Made by a program: the position numbers and the translations under genes. Positions 17,701 to 26,255 of a DNA stretch of 64,000 bases are shown here, piece by piece; the stretch's first letter is position 1; every line of letters begins with the position of its first letter. Source of the DNA: Symsagittifera roscoffensis (Eukaryota > Xenacoelomorpha > Acoela > Convolutidae). The notes under the pieces are model-generated. The model was not told the DNA's origin and did no database searches. It saw only the letters and a program-made list of their open reading frames with translations. The stretch spans positions 54,012,635 through 54,076,634 of the forward strand of contig NC_087069.1 of NCBI RefSeq assembly GCF_963678635.1, read 5' to 3'.

Positions 17701-19715
17701 GGATGGCGTATAATCCCTTCGTGAACGAAGAAGCCAGGGAAGCGTACTTCGACTATGAGCAAGTCACAGTGCTCAATTTCTGGGTTGAACGAATTAAGGA
17801 AATTGGAATGTTGATGGTGGAACAACCCAAGTTTGGAATTATTTTGGAAGAACGAGTAATCGAACCCTCGATTCCCGAGCTAAAAGGGCAAGTGAGTTTT
17901 GATTGTGGTTCTTGGGACGGTCCCTTGAAAACCAGTCTAGTGGTGATGTGGGAACTCATGAAACCTTCCTGGTGTCCCCATCCTAACGCAGGCTTAATCT
18001 GGGACATGACCGCGGATGTCATGTTAGAACGGGATGATGATGCGAGTTTACATGATCTGGCCATGATACATCACCTGCTGGCCATGAGATTGACGAAGAA
18101 GAAGAGCAACCCGTCCACGGAGCTGTCCGAGGAAGGTACATCGAGTAATTGGTTGAAGCAAGGCACATGCTTGGCTCAACACAGTGGGATGGAAGGACAT
18201 GTTTGTAACCTGGGACACTGCCTGATTACGCTAAGCGAGCAGCATCGACAACTGGCACGATTGTACGGAAGATTGAGCATGTCAGATAAGAGTGCCATGG
18301 AGTTGGTCGCAGACTGCCATGGGGTGACGGACGTAAACCTGATCACAGCCTTGGGATTTTGCAGCATGACGAGTTCGATAGAATCGCTCGAGCGCTTGGA
18401 GCGTGCCCATGAGCTAGTGACGTCCCTCAGCGTGGAAATGTTCCCTGGAGCATTACAGACAGAGCAAAAGATTGGAGGCTGGCGAGAAGCCCTAGAGAAT
18501 GAAATGAATCTGCTGAAGGATAGTGAAGCCTATCACAGACCTACTGGTTCAAAATATATGGTGGGTTCAAGCTCAGCGCCGTATTGTAATAGCAAGTATC
18601 CTACGCACATGGTGGTGATGGATGCGAGGACGCAACAAGTGTTGGTTGACCAACTTTTCTCTGTGCCAAAGTGCGTGAGGTTGGCCAGAATGCCAGAGAG
18701 GTCATATGACTTGTTGGCAAAGATCTTTCGGGCAGTCCCGAAGAGATCCGAAGGCGAGTTGCAAGACGTTGTGGGTGAAGAGTTCATGAGACTGAACGAA
18801 GGCAACGTGAGTGAGTTCCAGAAACAGAAAGCGAGTGGAGCGTTACCCACTGAATTCCCCACCATAGAAGAGAAAGACGATTTACATAGAATCCTGATGG
18901 AAGTGGAACCGTTGCTGGGAGCCTCAGGGTATCGGACCCGAAGTAACATAGTGAGAACCCATGGGGAGTATCCTTGCCACTGCTTGGCGCAGACGTTGTG
19001 GTACCCTAAACGCGGGAATCTGATCCTAGTATGGGACGTGGAGGAGTTGTACTCCACGGGGTTGCCCGATCAGAATCAACAAGTGTCAATCGTGGTGGTT
19101 AGCGCCATGCTAGCAGTGAGATGGTTGGAGGCTAACGCGGACACAAGTGAGCAGGAGACGGCCGTGCCGACTCCTGAACAGCTGAGCAACGTAAAAATGA
19201 GTTGTGAGTTGGATCTTTTCAGAACCACCTGCAAGGTTCTGAGAATACCTAAAGCCATTGAAAGAATATGGTCAAGGCAAAGATTGATGCCTTGGTTCCG
19301 TGCAGTGATGACATCTTGGATGTATGAACGCGCGAAGCGTCACATGTCAAGGAACACGGAAGCCTATCAATCTTTCCAGCTAGATATAGGACCAGGAGCC
19401 TATAAACGAGCATTCTTGACGCACAGAAACGCGGTCACCACAGCGGTGAAGCGGGTAGCTGGAACGCCTTGTGTTACTGAAGATGAGAAGAAAGAGGTCT
19501 TAAGAGCTGACCTAGAACGAAACGTGAGCCTATGTCTTCACAACAGCTTTTGCAGGAACCGGGAGCAGAAAGTGAATGTGGACTTGCTACCTTGTTGCAA
19601 ACCGAGGCTGTTGGAACAGGAGGGTTGGGGCACGGCCCGCAACTCTCTGGACATGTTAGAGAAAGTTCTGGAAGACAGTGACGCTGAACATCAGGATGGA
19701 GAAATGATGGAGTGA
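11703..19715 (+). CDS. ORF5: giant protein with N-terminal SGNH/GDSL hydrolase
   Basis: About 2670 codons; first ATG at 11760, otherwise reached by +1 frameshift from ORF4. The N-terminal domain is an SGNH hydrolase: IIGDSLV (Ser nt 12057-12059), GGASVAQV (block II), MLGTNDV (Asn nt 12204) and DGVHFN (Asp nt 12483, His nt 12492), so all catalytic blocks are present. The family contains esterases and lipases acting on acyl or acetyl esters; the substrate is unknown. A Pro/Ser/Thr-rich linker follows. A second region with a similar layout but altered residues (VVAGSDYL nt about 13460, VVAGSNDHL nt about 13608) may be a degenerate second SGNH fold. An acidic block (DADDDELMDQDDNDDG) lies near nt 15910, and a basic KR-rich block near nt 16500-16760. 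The remaining about 1000 residues are helical-looking and match nothing I know. No membrane segment or signal peptide is evident. Confidence 0.8.
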   Translation, partial: DTYLAPQFQESFNQVARAAMDEINRGTERTLARIVPSQRRDHSSNSSERATRTIACSAPGGVFEKSRVVDIRKNLMARHQFTQVPAEHPRACLNDMSWNPATNDQVIPPGSRHLIIGDSLVRDLNEIFVYGHSTILSFGGASVAQVIKMMEFQSEDHLDTLIIMLGTNDVSRAPVTPENKWEPLLVCLLNELKEKYRPKLVILCTIPPNPLGTIAADFMNGNVTRWNEMTRSLVRNNPGELRLLDLENMLRMTDHIALTKDGVHFNTQRGRHWINDVFQTQLREAEQESRATGSLARTNSTGGSRIRATVPESLANRLGPLATETVGAATVAPSSNVRDRLGTAPPPRPQSIGSRLGRSVEQNNRNNSQTASRRNDSPATTNPASTAGPSTSTVPAEGIESGSRLLWNRSDPSHWGQYKTDISAKLNMNTLTCREDAMRMTGGESPTVSRLYRIPGVDWLLAEQEKFSSSTSLRHVDLDGLPHDNTFGPLNTRSLTDVRDRTRERTPPVRKGKFQTENKPNNKHHKMYRQFAKPPGQTPGEYSRDYPRTTTVVGDDKRYGNLKAPIGDGLFAAYDPLDMKAAKYLVVAGSDYLYTPRSLFWPDVIFLTAPKLDWGQAIGMMISVRRVVSMEPQVIVVAGSNDHLQSRGLLSRLTDGSIPSNEVIGEAIMTLLSAMAEVEAAARQRFTMNVVKVIFVLSPGYAALPEPLQFVYTMVTTIAEGIFNVIIPAPNRVVDPDNYYPSRSELPAVWADISNAIQGLRDCSTTRLVLDEVLGLELSNFARLLKLRPGVGDDHLLVQQVADDLWFRQMDHAENEQGRMIRKNMTSAEEDLMTMALRTKPHNNIWLYLSPRLCTLGEDAFEHAPAIIKEIHAYLKNLLNARELAGGKMLKLMQDVNTMSLDKFQADVLATKAQYERSDAILGGMGVGWTSSFLSTCYPKASRNLIASFVKDIRKLSIGLVLALYVTFGHENFVKGPANLFTQALADLRLDGLLTLIAMTYGRLGDLLVLLRYPEQLQGPSREFNAQLETASLKKMKDWRTLLLQYLLQQNRSVTGEDKVATNEGECKQYCGMPLLTDLAVMMRIDPLALVHGLREFVTVVYGPVMSFAFPDVQVKAYRNSVLYVHLVSVVDCSVLNWVEQSELRKLASDDRLFGRIAEPGWVLMDFNNHFKCRMGREDLSHIQFNPKLWNLRPVVKDTGEAVGVPQLPGAYAHAKENQQTWLPGSRPLPDQCHRYPPIRRMLLGVTSPITAPRIGAARDAEKRMLKWSGGMEPRFISWNVAADHTFDFSFPDAWSRKKIKALPSRRPEVSAETWNEVYSSADDLSRLKWSGEAKVVMLEVARESRGGSYITIEDLAPHGEELVEFLVDDELFYHAGDMAVPARPDSGTDARQGPSGPRPKPDADDDELMDQDDNDDGTGSKTEKPGETDLGALERDLLEYRFSEDDDGEVDGSLLLMAPSSFMSPTKEASADLSPIDPISQARECRSRDPQKLLYESPRRRKIEESMKISFLSTLPEEEWERYQMELEGKTGAIWSRVNFMEKSWDVIRRYGTQSIMKVGLNQPIMREVLEKIVSSMESDVLTESVTEDSADDQHVAKKLPVRRTRKGLKRLKGKTGSRAMNPRVVKSRASAVVTSLASAGRSGESGQGDSTTLTGGEKENLIPPMLLAGLTVTATKSKKTARTLADTKLEMEVISQCGSGGLENYRPSRINMAKLKLEGQLDVVEYSRITVPESVHMGDPAGGYEEMLKARNSARGHLMAWSEKRAMQEYLKGLTENSNFNRREYGTVMSSEANEIGLEKLLEISWRAALQKYFDETMNAPATVAAYLAHPCVRTDLQVRLAWCLMGIKKAEYEASNDSKSREQELELMEALRALISKDDSAIAWAKRKDALCFVRFVVDRIPTPVLGECIKIIRQKGVDCERNFLRALLELYQDMPLTVPSKESNDMESYRKLEEVRRYSNKELRVSRDLIEAARGQKEFATLGKLKSFQYVSGIPGMAYNPFVNEEAREAYFDYEQVTVLNFWVERIKEIGMLMVEQPKFGIILEERVIEPSIPELKGQVSFDCGSWDGPLKTSLVVMWELMKPSWCPHPNAGLIWDMTADVMLERDDDASLHDLAMIHHLLAMRLTKKKSNPSTELSEEGTSSNWLKQGTCLAQHSGMEGHVCNLGHCLITLSEQHRQLARLYGRLSMSDKSAMELVADCHGVTDVNLITALGFCSMTSSIESLERLERAHELVTSLSVEMFPGALQTEQKIGGWREALENEMNLLKDSEAYHRPTGSKYMVGSSSAPYCNSKYPTHMVVMDARTQQVLVDQLFSVPKCVRLARMPERSYDLLAKIFRAVPKRSEGELQDVVGEEFMRLNEGNVSEFQKQKASGALPTEFPTIEEKDDLHRILMEVEPLLGASGYRTRSNIVRTHGEYPCHCLAQTLWYPKRGNLILVWDVEELYSTGLPDQNQQVSIVVVSAMLAVRWLEANADTSEQETAVPTPEQLSNVKMSCELDLFRTTCKVLRIPKAIERIWSRQRLMPWFRAVMTSWMYERAKRHMSRNTEAYQSFQLDIGPGAYKRAFLTHRNAVTTAVKRVAGTPCVTEDEKKEVLRADLERNVSLCLHNSFCRNREQKVNVDLLPCCKPRLLEQEGWGTARNSLDMLEKVLEDSDAEHQDGEMME
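12036..12530 (+). other. SGNH/GDSL hydrolase domain of ORF5
   Basis: Four SGNH blocks occur in the right order and spacing: GDS (nt 12051-12059), Gly of SFGG (nt about 12115), GTND (nt 12198-12209) and DGVH (nt 12483-12494). The hydrophobic strand ahead of GTND (LDTLIIML) and the KLVILCTIPP strand after it fit the alpha/beta SGNH fold. Esterase activity is inferred from intact catalytic residues. GDSL-type ORFs are known as cargo in some other retroelements, including CR1-type LINEs and bdelloid rotifer terminons. Confidence 0.8.
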
Positions 19716-20995
19716 AGATGACCAAAGAAGAGAAGAGAAGGAGAGAAAAACTTGATTGTATTTGTGTGCTAAAACTTGAACAAATCAACCAAGTTTTGAT
19801 TATTGAACTTGTTAAACTTTCTGTTTTGATCTAGTTTGGTCAGACCAAACTTTGAAAATGTTGCAATTGTTAAAATTGTTGAAATTGTTGATTTTAGTTA
19901 CTACTATCTATGTATGTATATAAGGAACATAGGTGAGTATATTTACCTATTTATTCACGACTGAAGTTTTTAACCTGTGTAAGACACAAATTCACTGTGT
20001 GGCGACTTGGTAAGTTTGAGTAAACTCGCTCGAGAAGGGTGGGTAACTCAAGAACTTTCCTAGCCACATAGTTTCTTAGTTTTAATATTCAAAGGACCGC
20101 ATAAATGACTGATTGTACTTGGTGAGTAATGTTAAGTTAATTTTAACGGGTGCGTGGCCGTGCCACGTCCCACTTTTTAATCACAAAGAGCGAAAAGAAG
20201 TTTTATGGCAAGACGACGTGAGTATTCAGAAAGGAAGTTTTATCTAGGACACTCCTCATGGTGCGAATTTTGTGAAAATGTTGAAAGGCAGTGAGATGTA
20301 GTACGATGCCATTTGTGAACACGTAGTGAGTTGAGTTGGAGTAGATAAATTTCAATTTCTTATGCAATTTGTAAGATTTTTTACTGAAAACTGGATAACT
20401 ACTTGACGATAACCCGGTGTTATGCGATCAATAGGGACATTGATGGAGACTTGTCCGGGGAGTATGTGCCATTCTGCCAGATGACACAGCATAACCTTCC
20501 CGCGACAGAAAAAAAAGTGACTAAAGGCCTTATGAACAAAAAAGTGTTGCGACGGAGGGTCAGAATGTTCTAGAATTTTTATTTTTAAAATTTCGATTGG
20601 AAGAAGAACATTTCTGAGAAATAGAAAAAAGACGGCCATTTTGAATAAAAAAGACGAATCAGAACCACGATAGAGATTGTGAAGAACAGTTTTATCAGAG
20701 ACAGAAAAACACGGAGCCTCTTATCGTGGCAAGAACACACGATAAGGACCTTAGCGACAGATATTTGTGGAGACGGAGGCTTCAGTGGGGGGAAGAGAAA
20801 TACCACGGAACCCTCCCGGGACACGAAATATAGGAGATAAGAGTGTTATCTCAAGAAAATCACGGGAGCGGAGGCTTGGTCCCCCAGAGACTGTTATATG
20901 TGAAGGGACTGTGAAAACTGACTATAACAGCTGCTGTAATGTCCTAGATCTTAATTAACACCGTTATTATTTAATATTTCAGAGCATGAGTAGAT
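19716..20995 (+). other. Hairpin-rich 3' region of the giant element
   Basis: No coding signal. Perfect or nearly perfect stems include CTGTGTGGC 19995-20003 / GCCACATAG 20063-20071 enclosing TTGAGT/ACTCAA; CGTGGC 20153-20158 / GCCACG 20162-20167; GTTATGC 20419-20425 / GCATAAC 20489-20495 enclosing ATCAAT/ATTGAT (20427-20444) and a TTGTCCGGGGAGT motif; CTTATCGTG 20720-20728 / CACGATAAG 20738-20746; and CTCCCG 20813-20818 / CGGGAG 20863-20868 enclosing GAGATAA/TTATCTC (20834-20852). The density suggests a functional structured 3' UTR such as packaging, reverse-transcription or RNA-export elements. The function is unknown. Confidence 0.6.
20010..20982 (+). other. Possible 3' UTR intron
   Basis: TTG|GTAAGT at 20008-20015 is a near-consensus donor, and TTAATATTTCAG ending at 20982 is a strong acceptor, giving a potential 973-nt intron covering most of the hairpins. 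A second donor-like TTGGTGAGT lies at 20120-20128. No transcript evidence is available. Confidence 0.25.
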
Positions 20996-21010
20996 AGAAA
21001 AGGGAAAGGG
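20996..21010 (+). promoter_or_regulatory. Candidate polypurine tract
   Basis: Fifteen uninterrupted purines, AGAAAAGGGAAAGGG, followed by TCAATCC. LTR elements prime plus-strand DNA at such a tract just before the 3' LTR. The next bases do not begin with TG and no LTR copy was identified, so the assignment is tentative. Confidence 0.35.
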
Positions 21011-21447
21011 TCAATCCATCTACAATGGATTTAATATAAAACTGTCACACAAAAACATAATAAAATAGGTTGTTCGAGCCGTATTTTTAATGACAATCAC
21101 GTAGTCTGAGGATCCGAGACTCAGCTATGTGGTTGTGTTCGCATGCAAACGAAAGCTGATCAAAAGTCGTTTGACTGATGGCCTAAAAATGGTAACTTTT
21201 TACTTTGCCCTAGACAGACCAGAAAACCAACTGGCAAGGTCGAGACGGTGAAAAACGAGTAGAATTAAGGTAACTGACGCCTGCCAGTCGTCAATAGGTA
21301 CTTTTTCTACGCTCCGTCGCTGTGTGATATTTGGGCGAATGTTACATGTTTAAGGAAATTGAAGAGTAGAGTCTTGGTTTGTGAGACTGTAGTTGTAGAG
21401 TTGATGTCGACTTTTGCTAAAACACTATTGAAGCTATGAATTGTTCT
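21011..21447. other. Non-coding stretch with a long hairpin, possible LTR or flank
   Basis: No gene. A notable hairpin CACGTAG-T-CTGAG 21098-21110 pairs with CTCAG-CTATGTG 21120-21131 (one G.U). If 20996-21010 is a polypurine tract, this segment would be the start of the 3' LTR, cut by or adjoining the LINE remnant at 21448. I cannot confirm this. Confidence 0.3.
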
Positions 21448-22760
21448 TTAGAAAAAGCTCCCAAGGGAACAGAATTTGCGGGTAAGAGGTACAGAGAATA
21501 CCATTCTCTGACTGGATCTGTTACCCGGTCTCGATTCACTAACAGTAACATAGTCATTAGTATCGAAGTCATAACAGTTATGTAACAGTTTGAAGAAGAG
21601 AAGACAATCAGTAAAAATAATTTGATAGCAAATAGGCAGTATTTTTAACATCACAAGACTGTCAGTATAATTAGTGGAACCAATTATCCACTTTACTGCC
21701 TTTTTCTGGAATTTTTCTGCCTTTTTCTGGAGTTATAAAGTATAATGGACCTCACACAAGAAATGTACATTTGAAGCTTAGTTTTAACAGGTGATTTGAA
21801 AGGAACATTACGCTTTAAATAATGAAAACACTTTGTGGTTTTACCAAGTTTTGCAGAAACATGGTGATTCCAAGACAAAGTAGGCGAGATATAAATACCC
21901 AAGTCTTTGATATGATCAACAGAGCATATTTCTGTCCCGTTAAGACTGAAAATAAAGCTATTGTCTGAAATGAATTTAGTTTTGTCTGGATGAAAATCAA
22001 GGCCGTTTTGGGTTGCCCAGGTCTCTACCGAATCTAAATCAGACTGAAAATTGTCATGACAGTTGTCTCGATAAAGCAGTTTCAGGTCATCAGTAAATAA
22101 AGACGGTGAGGAATACTTGACAACATCCGGGAGGTCATTGATATAAATAAGGATTAAAAGTGGTCCTAAAATGATTCCTTGTGGTACACCGCTAGAGATG
22201 TAACCTTTGTAAGATAGAATATTGTTAAAACGTACTCTTTGTGAGCAATTGGAAAGGTAAGAGGAAATTAGCATGATACAATTTTCGTCAAAACCAAAAG
22301 AAGACAGCTTGTTCAGCAACTGTTTGTGTGACACAGAGTCAAAAGCCTTTTGAATGTCAAAATATACAGAACAGAAATTTTCAATACGGCATCAATATGT
22401 TTGTAAATATTTTCAACATATTCCAACAATTGTGTAAACGTGCTGCGCTTGTTAACAAAGCCATGATGTCTACGAGAAAGTTTGTGTACTGAGGAAGAAG
22501 TCAGTGCAATGAAGAATGGCGTCTATCGTTGAATATGAGGTTCTAAAAGCGAATTGGGGTTTGCTGAGCAGGTAATTAGATAACAAGTATTCCTTTATTT
22601 GCTTGTATAGTTGTTTCCCAAGCACTTTAGAGAGTGCACCTGTTATAGAGATTCTTCTATAGTTCTCTGCTATTTCTGGGTCATCTTTATTGTATATTGG
22701 CGTAACAATAGCTCTTTTAAGACTAGTTGGATTTACCTTGTACTTGATAATTTAATTCTT
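21448..22760 (-). pseudogene. Decayed non-LTR retrotransposon (LINE) reverse transcriptase, 3' part
   Basis: Read on the minus strand in several frames. An RT start (VTPIYNKDDPEIAENYR, about 22700-22640) is followed by a FDIQKAFDSVSHKQLL block (about 22370-22320), then SSGVPQGIILGPLL and LFTDDLKLL (22334-21693), and a C-terminal DFDTNDYVTVSES segment (21654-21448). This order is the CR1/jockey-like LINE RT. The usual FADD catalytic box reads FTDD. Frame breaks occur around 22335-22390 and 21690, and the 5' endonuclease is missing, so the copy is dead and 5'-truncated. Its 3' end faces the giant element. Confidence 0.8.
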
Positions 22761-23700
22761 TAGAAATGTAAGGTGTGGATATATTTCCTTGCAACCATCT
22801 TTTGCAGGCCAGGCTGGAAGATCAGAAATTCTGGTTGGTTTAATTGCGTTTAAATTTGTTATTCCTCTTGTTACATTCAATTTCATTTACCAAGCGGAAA
22901 CAAAACTTTTGTGTTTGAGTTTATTTTTTGTCCTTGCGCTTTTGATGGTTGAATCAACTACTTTTTCATTTCGTTTCCTCAAAAAATTTCCGAGTCTGGA
23001 AAACATGTAATTCAGGACAAGAAGTTGGGTGAACACTCAATTCGCAGCTCAGGAAGTAGTTCAGCTCGTGGCCTCAGCCCAACGTGTCAACCTGGAACCT
23101 GCTTCATAGTTCTTGTCATTTTCAAATTTTGAACCGCCTTTCACTAGAAGTCTCTAGAAATCTGACGATGAGTCACAACTCTCAGCCAAATGCTAATTAT
23201 TTTGAAACCATATGTATAAACTCACAGAGTATTTAAACATCAAATACCCGTGTCAGCATGCCAAACCTAAATATATATAGTACGTATGAGCCACAGGAAC
23301 AGCTACCTTTGACCAACTTATACAGTAACAACCCTTTAATGCAGAGTAGTTTTCATCAGTCTATTATTCCCGACGAGCTCAAGGCCCGTTGCTCAAGAAT
23401 TTTTTTTTCTCAAATACTTCTGCAAGTTTTGTGTACCAACCGCTTTTACCCACTAACGTTTGTCCTCTCAATCCTTCAACAGTCACCTTAACAATTCAAA
23501 ACGAATTTCCAACCGTTCTCGAGGGAAGGAACAATTTTTTTGTCGGTAATCCTAAAGCTGTAGACTCCGCTACCTATTCGGAACCGCTGATGGCGCTTAT
23601 ACAAGTGAGAACAATCAATCTGGGCCAATTAGGTCCTCGAGCATTAAACCAATCATTAATCAAGATCTAACTGAAACCTTGACACTGAGCCAGAAAAGTC
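22761..23700. other. Unassigned stretch, possibly the 5' flank or LTR of the BEL/Pao remnant
   Basis: Small open frames (for example at 22789-23010 and 23258-23491) have no recognisable motif and AT-rich composition. The stretch precedes the BEL/Pao Gag remnant and may contain its decayed LTR, but I found no matching copy after 28,205. Confidence 0.25.
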
Positions 23701-23709
23701 ATTTGCCTG

Positions 23710-24180
23710 AGTAGAAACTGTCTTCTTTCGACGGAAATGCATTGCAGAGGTGTCTTGGACAACCACAGACAATTGTGGCGGCTCATCTTGAAAAACTTCA
23801 GAATTTTACCCCTCTCCAAAGGCACAATTCAGAAAGCCTTAACAGTTTCGCTTCCTGTATATCTGGTCTTGTCGCTGTTTTAAAATCGTTAGGATAAGAG
23901 TACGACTTGAAGAGTACATTTTTTTTAGTCAAGTTATTTCAAAATGGCCTCCAAATACGAAAGAGTCGTGGTCTCTTCAGTATGTAAAGAAATGTTGGAG
24001 ACAGCCAACCCTTTTAGATTTCAATGACTGGCTCCGCCACAAGGCTGAGGCACATGAACGCATGCGTGTCAGTCAGAAAAAGCCACGACCTGAGGAGACA
24101 ACAAAGACTGGTTCAATAAACCACCCACAAAAGTTTTTGCCGCTGCTTCAAAAATGAAAAACTATTTTTTGCTCCGTGCC
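23710..24180 (+). pseudogene. BEL/Pao Gag remnant (DUF1759-like)
   Basis: Plus-strand pieces in shifting frames resemble the BEL/Pao Gag domain: LSSFDGNALQRCL, then ESLNSFASCISGLVAVLKSL (about 23710-23900), and KKCWRQPTLLDFNDWL with KAEAHERM (about 23975-24065). Frame breaks and stops separate them. It sits immediately upstream of a protease/RT/integrase series in the order expected for BEL/Pao. Confidence is moderate because only short blocks are recognisable. Confidence 0.5.
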
Positions 24181-24509
24181 TCCAGTGAAAGGGTAAAGAC
24201 CCACTCTGGAGTGGTTCTATATTTAAGGAAAACACCCCAACTCAACCAGCTCAGTTCTCCGCGCAAAATAGGTTGTGTTTTGCCTACTTGCAACCTGACC
24301 ACAGTAACGAAAATGCCCTGAAGCCCGCAAATTAACTAAGCCTGGTTGTGAAAGCACCCATAATGTCTTGTTGGATGGTGCCGAGAAATTTTTCAGCGTA
24401 AGGCTTTAAAACAAAGAGTTAAACCTTAGCAATATTTTATGCTACTCAAATTCAAACAGTAATGTCCCGCCCAACCGGAATAAACCGCAAACTTCGTCAT
24501 CGAACGTAG

Positions 24510-25252
24510 CCTGTGCTTCGATTGGAAATAAGTTCACACACAGACGTGACCACTGCTCTTGTAATGTGCGAGTCCTGTTGTACCCACTCATTGGTCCGGG
24601 CGGGCCTAGCACACCGTTTAAATTTAGCTGGCCAAAAGCTAAAGATTCTGGTAAACGGCTTCAATTCGACGAAGTCTGTTCCCACGCAACAAGTCGAAGT
24701 GAACATGTTTGCCAAATTCGACCACCTTGAAAACTCGTTTAGAGTTACGCCGTTGTCAAAGACAACTTGAACGTTGGTTCCGAAACCATTGACGTTCCCA
24801 TTCTCTAAGTCAGGTTTCCACATCTACAGCCAATTAAACCTATTATCTACAACTACTCCTCCGACGTTGAGATAATGTTGGGGCAGGATGTCTTTCATGC
24901 AATTAAGCTTCTGGAAAACATAAAAGAAGGAAATCAAAAAACTCATGTCGCTGTCCGTATGCCCATTGGCTGGGTTCTCAGTGGCTCACTTCCATCGCCA
25001 AATGGTGTTCGAGCCACCACTTTCAAGTTTAAGCTTGAAGACGTAGCACTTGCTGACCAAGTGAACAAATGGTACGAGCTAGAACCGTATGGCACGTTTA
25101 AGCAAGCTGATCCCCGTTCCGCAGCTGATAAACGTGGTTTAAAATTGGCAGCCGTTATGTTGTCGGAATGCTCTGGGCTGTTGACATTATCCATCTTCCC
25201 TATAACTTTTACGCTTCAATGGTCCAGTTTAAGTCTCTTGAAAGGCCTCTAG
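24510..25252 (+). pseudogene. BEL/Pao protease region remnant
   Basis: The frame around 24513-24770 reads THSLVRAGLAHRLNLAG and VNGFNSTKSVPTQQVEV, matching the retropepsin part of BEL/Pao Pol after its catalytic Asp, but the D-T/S-G motif itself is degenerate (CESCCTHS). A second frame, 24875-25252, contains MLGQDVFHAIKLL and PIGWVLSGSLP, the conserved block between protease and RT in BEL/Pao. The two are separated by a stop/frameshift near 24,770-24,870. Confidence 0.65.
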
Positions 25253-25336
25253 AGAAAGATTTAAACCTCTAAACTCGCATCAATTTTCCAAGGTGATGTC
25301 GAAAAAGGTTACGTAGTCCTGGTTAGCCCTCAATAC

Positions 25337-26250
25337 TTGAAAAATTATTCAGACCGAGAATGGTACGTACCGCAAAACCCAGTTTTAAACCCGAGCAAAC
25401 CCGGCAAATTTCGGCGCGTTTTGAACGGTGCTTTCAAGTTTTACATCAAATCACAGAATAACTTCCTTCCCGTCGGCCCCGATCTGCATCAGAGATTTTT
25501 ATTTGTTTTATTGCGCTTCCGAGAGCACAAATACGCAGTCTCCGCAGATATCGAAGGCATGTTTATGCAGGTCGGTTTACCAGAAAGCGATCAACGTTCC
25601 TTGCAATTTTTGTGGCAGAAGAACCCCGCATCAGATGTGAGTAAAAATCAAGATACAAGGCATTTATTTGGAGCGAAACATTCTTCGACATGTGCTAACT
25701 ATGCTCTTAACCGAACAGCCGTCGACAACCAAGATCGTTACCCCGAAGCCGCTTACGCCGTGCTAAACAAATTTTACATGTATGACTACCTCGGGTCTGT
25801 GAAAATATCCAGAAACTGCTTTAATGTTGAGTCGCACTTTAGCATGTTCTCGGTCTCAAATGGGACCACGTCACCGATACGTTGGTTTTGATCGGATGAG
25901 TTAACCGCGAACCCAAAGACTCTGTTACTCAGCGATCGCTACTTACTTTTGAGTCCTCCGTGTTCGACCCCGAATGTCTAGTCGCCCCGTATACCGTACA
26001 CGCACGTTTGCTTCTGAAAGAGATCTGGAGATTGCCAGTGAGTTGTGCCGCAGTTTCACTGAAGGGCACTCCGGCTTGCCAGTTTTAGGGCAGCTCAAAT
26101 TTCTCGATGCTTTTTTGACTTCCCAGTAGATGAGGTTGAGCTGCACATGTTCGGTGTTAGCTCAATGGACGTTTTCTGTTCTGTAGCAATCCTTCGAGCT
26201 CAGAAAAACGCCTATTCCAAATGTCTTCGGTAAAGCAAGAGTAGCCCCGA
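25337..26250 (+). pseudogene. BEL/Pao reverse transcriptase remnant
   Basis: The frame from 25337 gives WYVPQNPVLNPSKPGKFRRV, LRFREHKYAVSADIEGMFMQV and LQFLWQK, the palm/fingers blocks of BEL/Pao RT. The catalytic YVDD region appears as MYDYLGSV, with the Asp pair lost, and the frame ends at 25891. Downstream to about 26,250 only short pieces can be read. Inactive. Confidence 0.75.
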
Positions 26251-26255
26251 TCAAG

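Larger units (their letters stand above)
1..21010 (+). mobile_element. Giant Ty3/gypsy-type retroelement (5' end probably upstream of window)
   Basis: A single plus-strand unit of about 21 kb with uninterrupted large frames: Gag (1182-3839), Pro (3838-4827), Pol (4828-10404), a coiled-coil ORF4 (10847-11704) and a very long ORF5 (11703-19715). The Pol order RT, RNase H, integrase is that of Ty3/gypsy. Coding sequence is much more GC-rich than the flanks and all frames are open, so the copy looks young. A polypurine tract at 20996-21010 may mark the 3' end of the internal region. I looked by eye for an LTR pair between 1-1170 and 19,716-21,450 and found none. Either the 5' LTR lies upstream, or the 3' LTR is missing or diverged. 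Borders are therefore approximate. Most Ty3/gypsy elements are 5-10 kb, so more than half of this one is extra sequence. Confidence 0.85.

Noticed and set aside
10847-19715. ORF4/ORF5 as a retroviral envelope protein
   Set aside because: No signal peptide, membrane segment or Cys-rich ectodomain was seen; coiled-coil and SGNH features point elsewhere.
21068-21080. GGTTGTTCGAGCC as a tRNA T-arm / Pol III B box
   Set aside because: No matching acceptor, D-arm or anticodon arm could be arranged around it.
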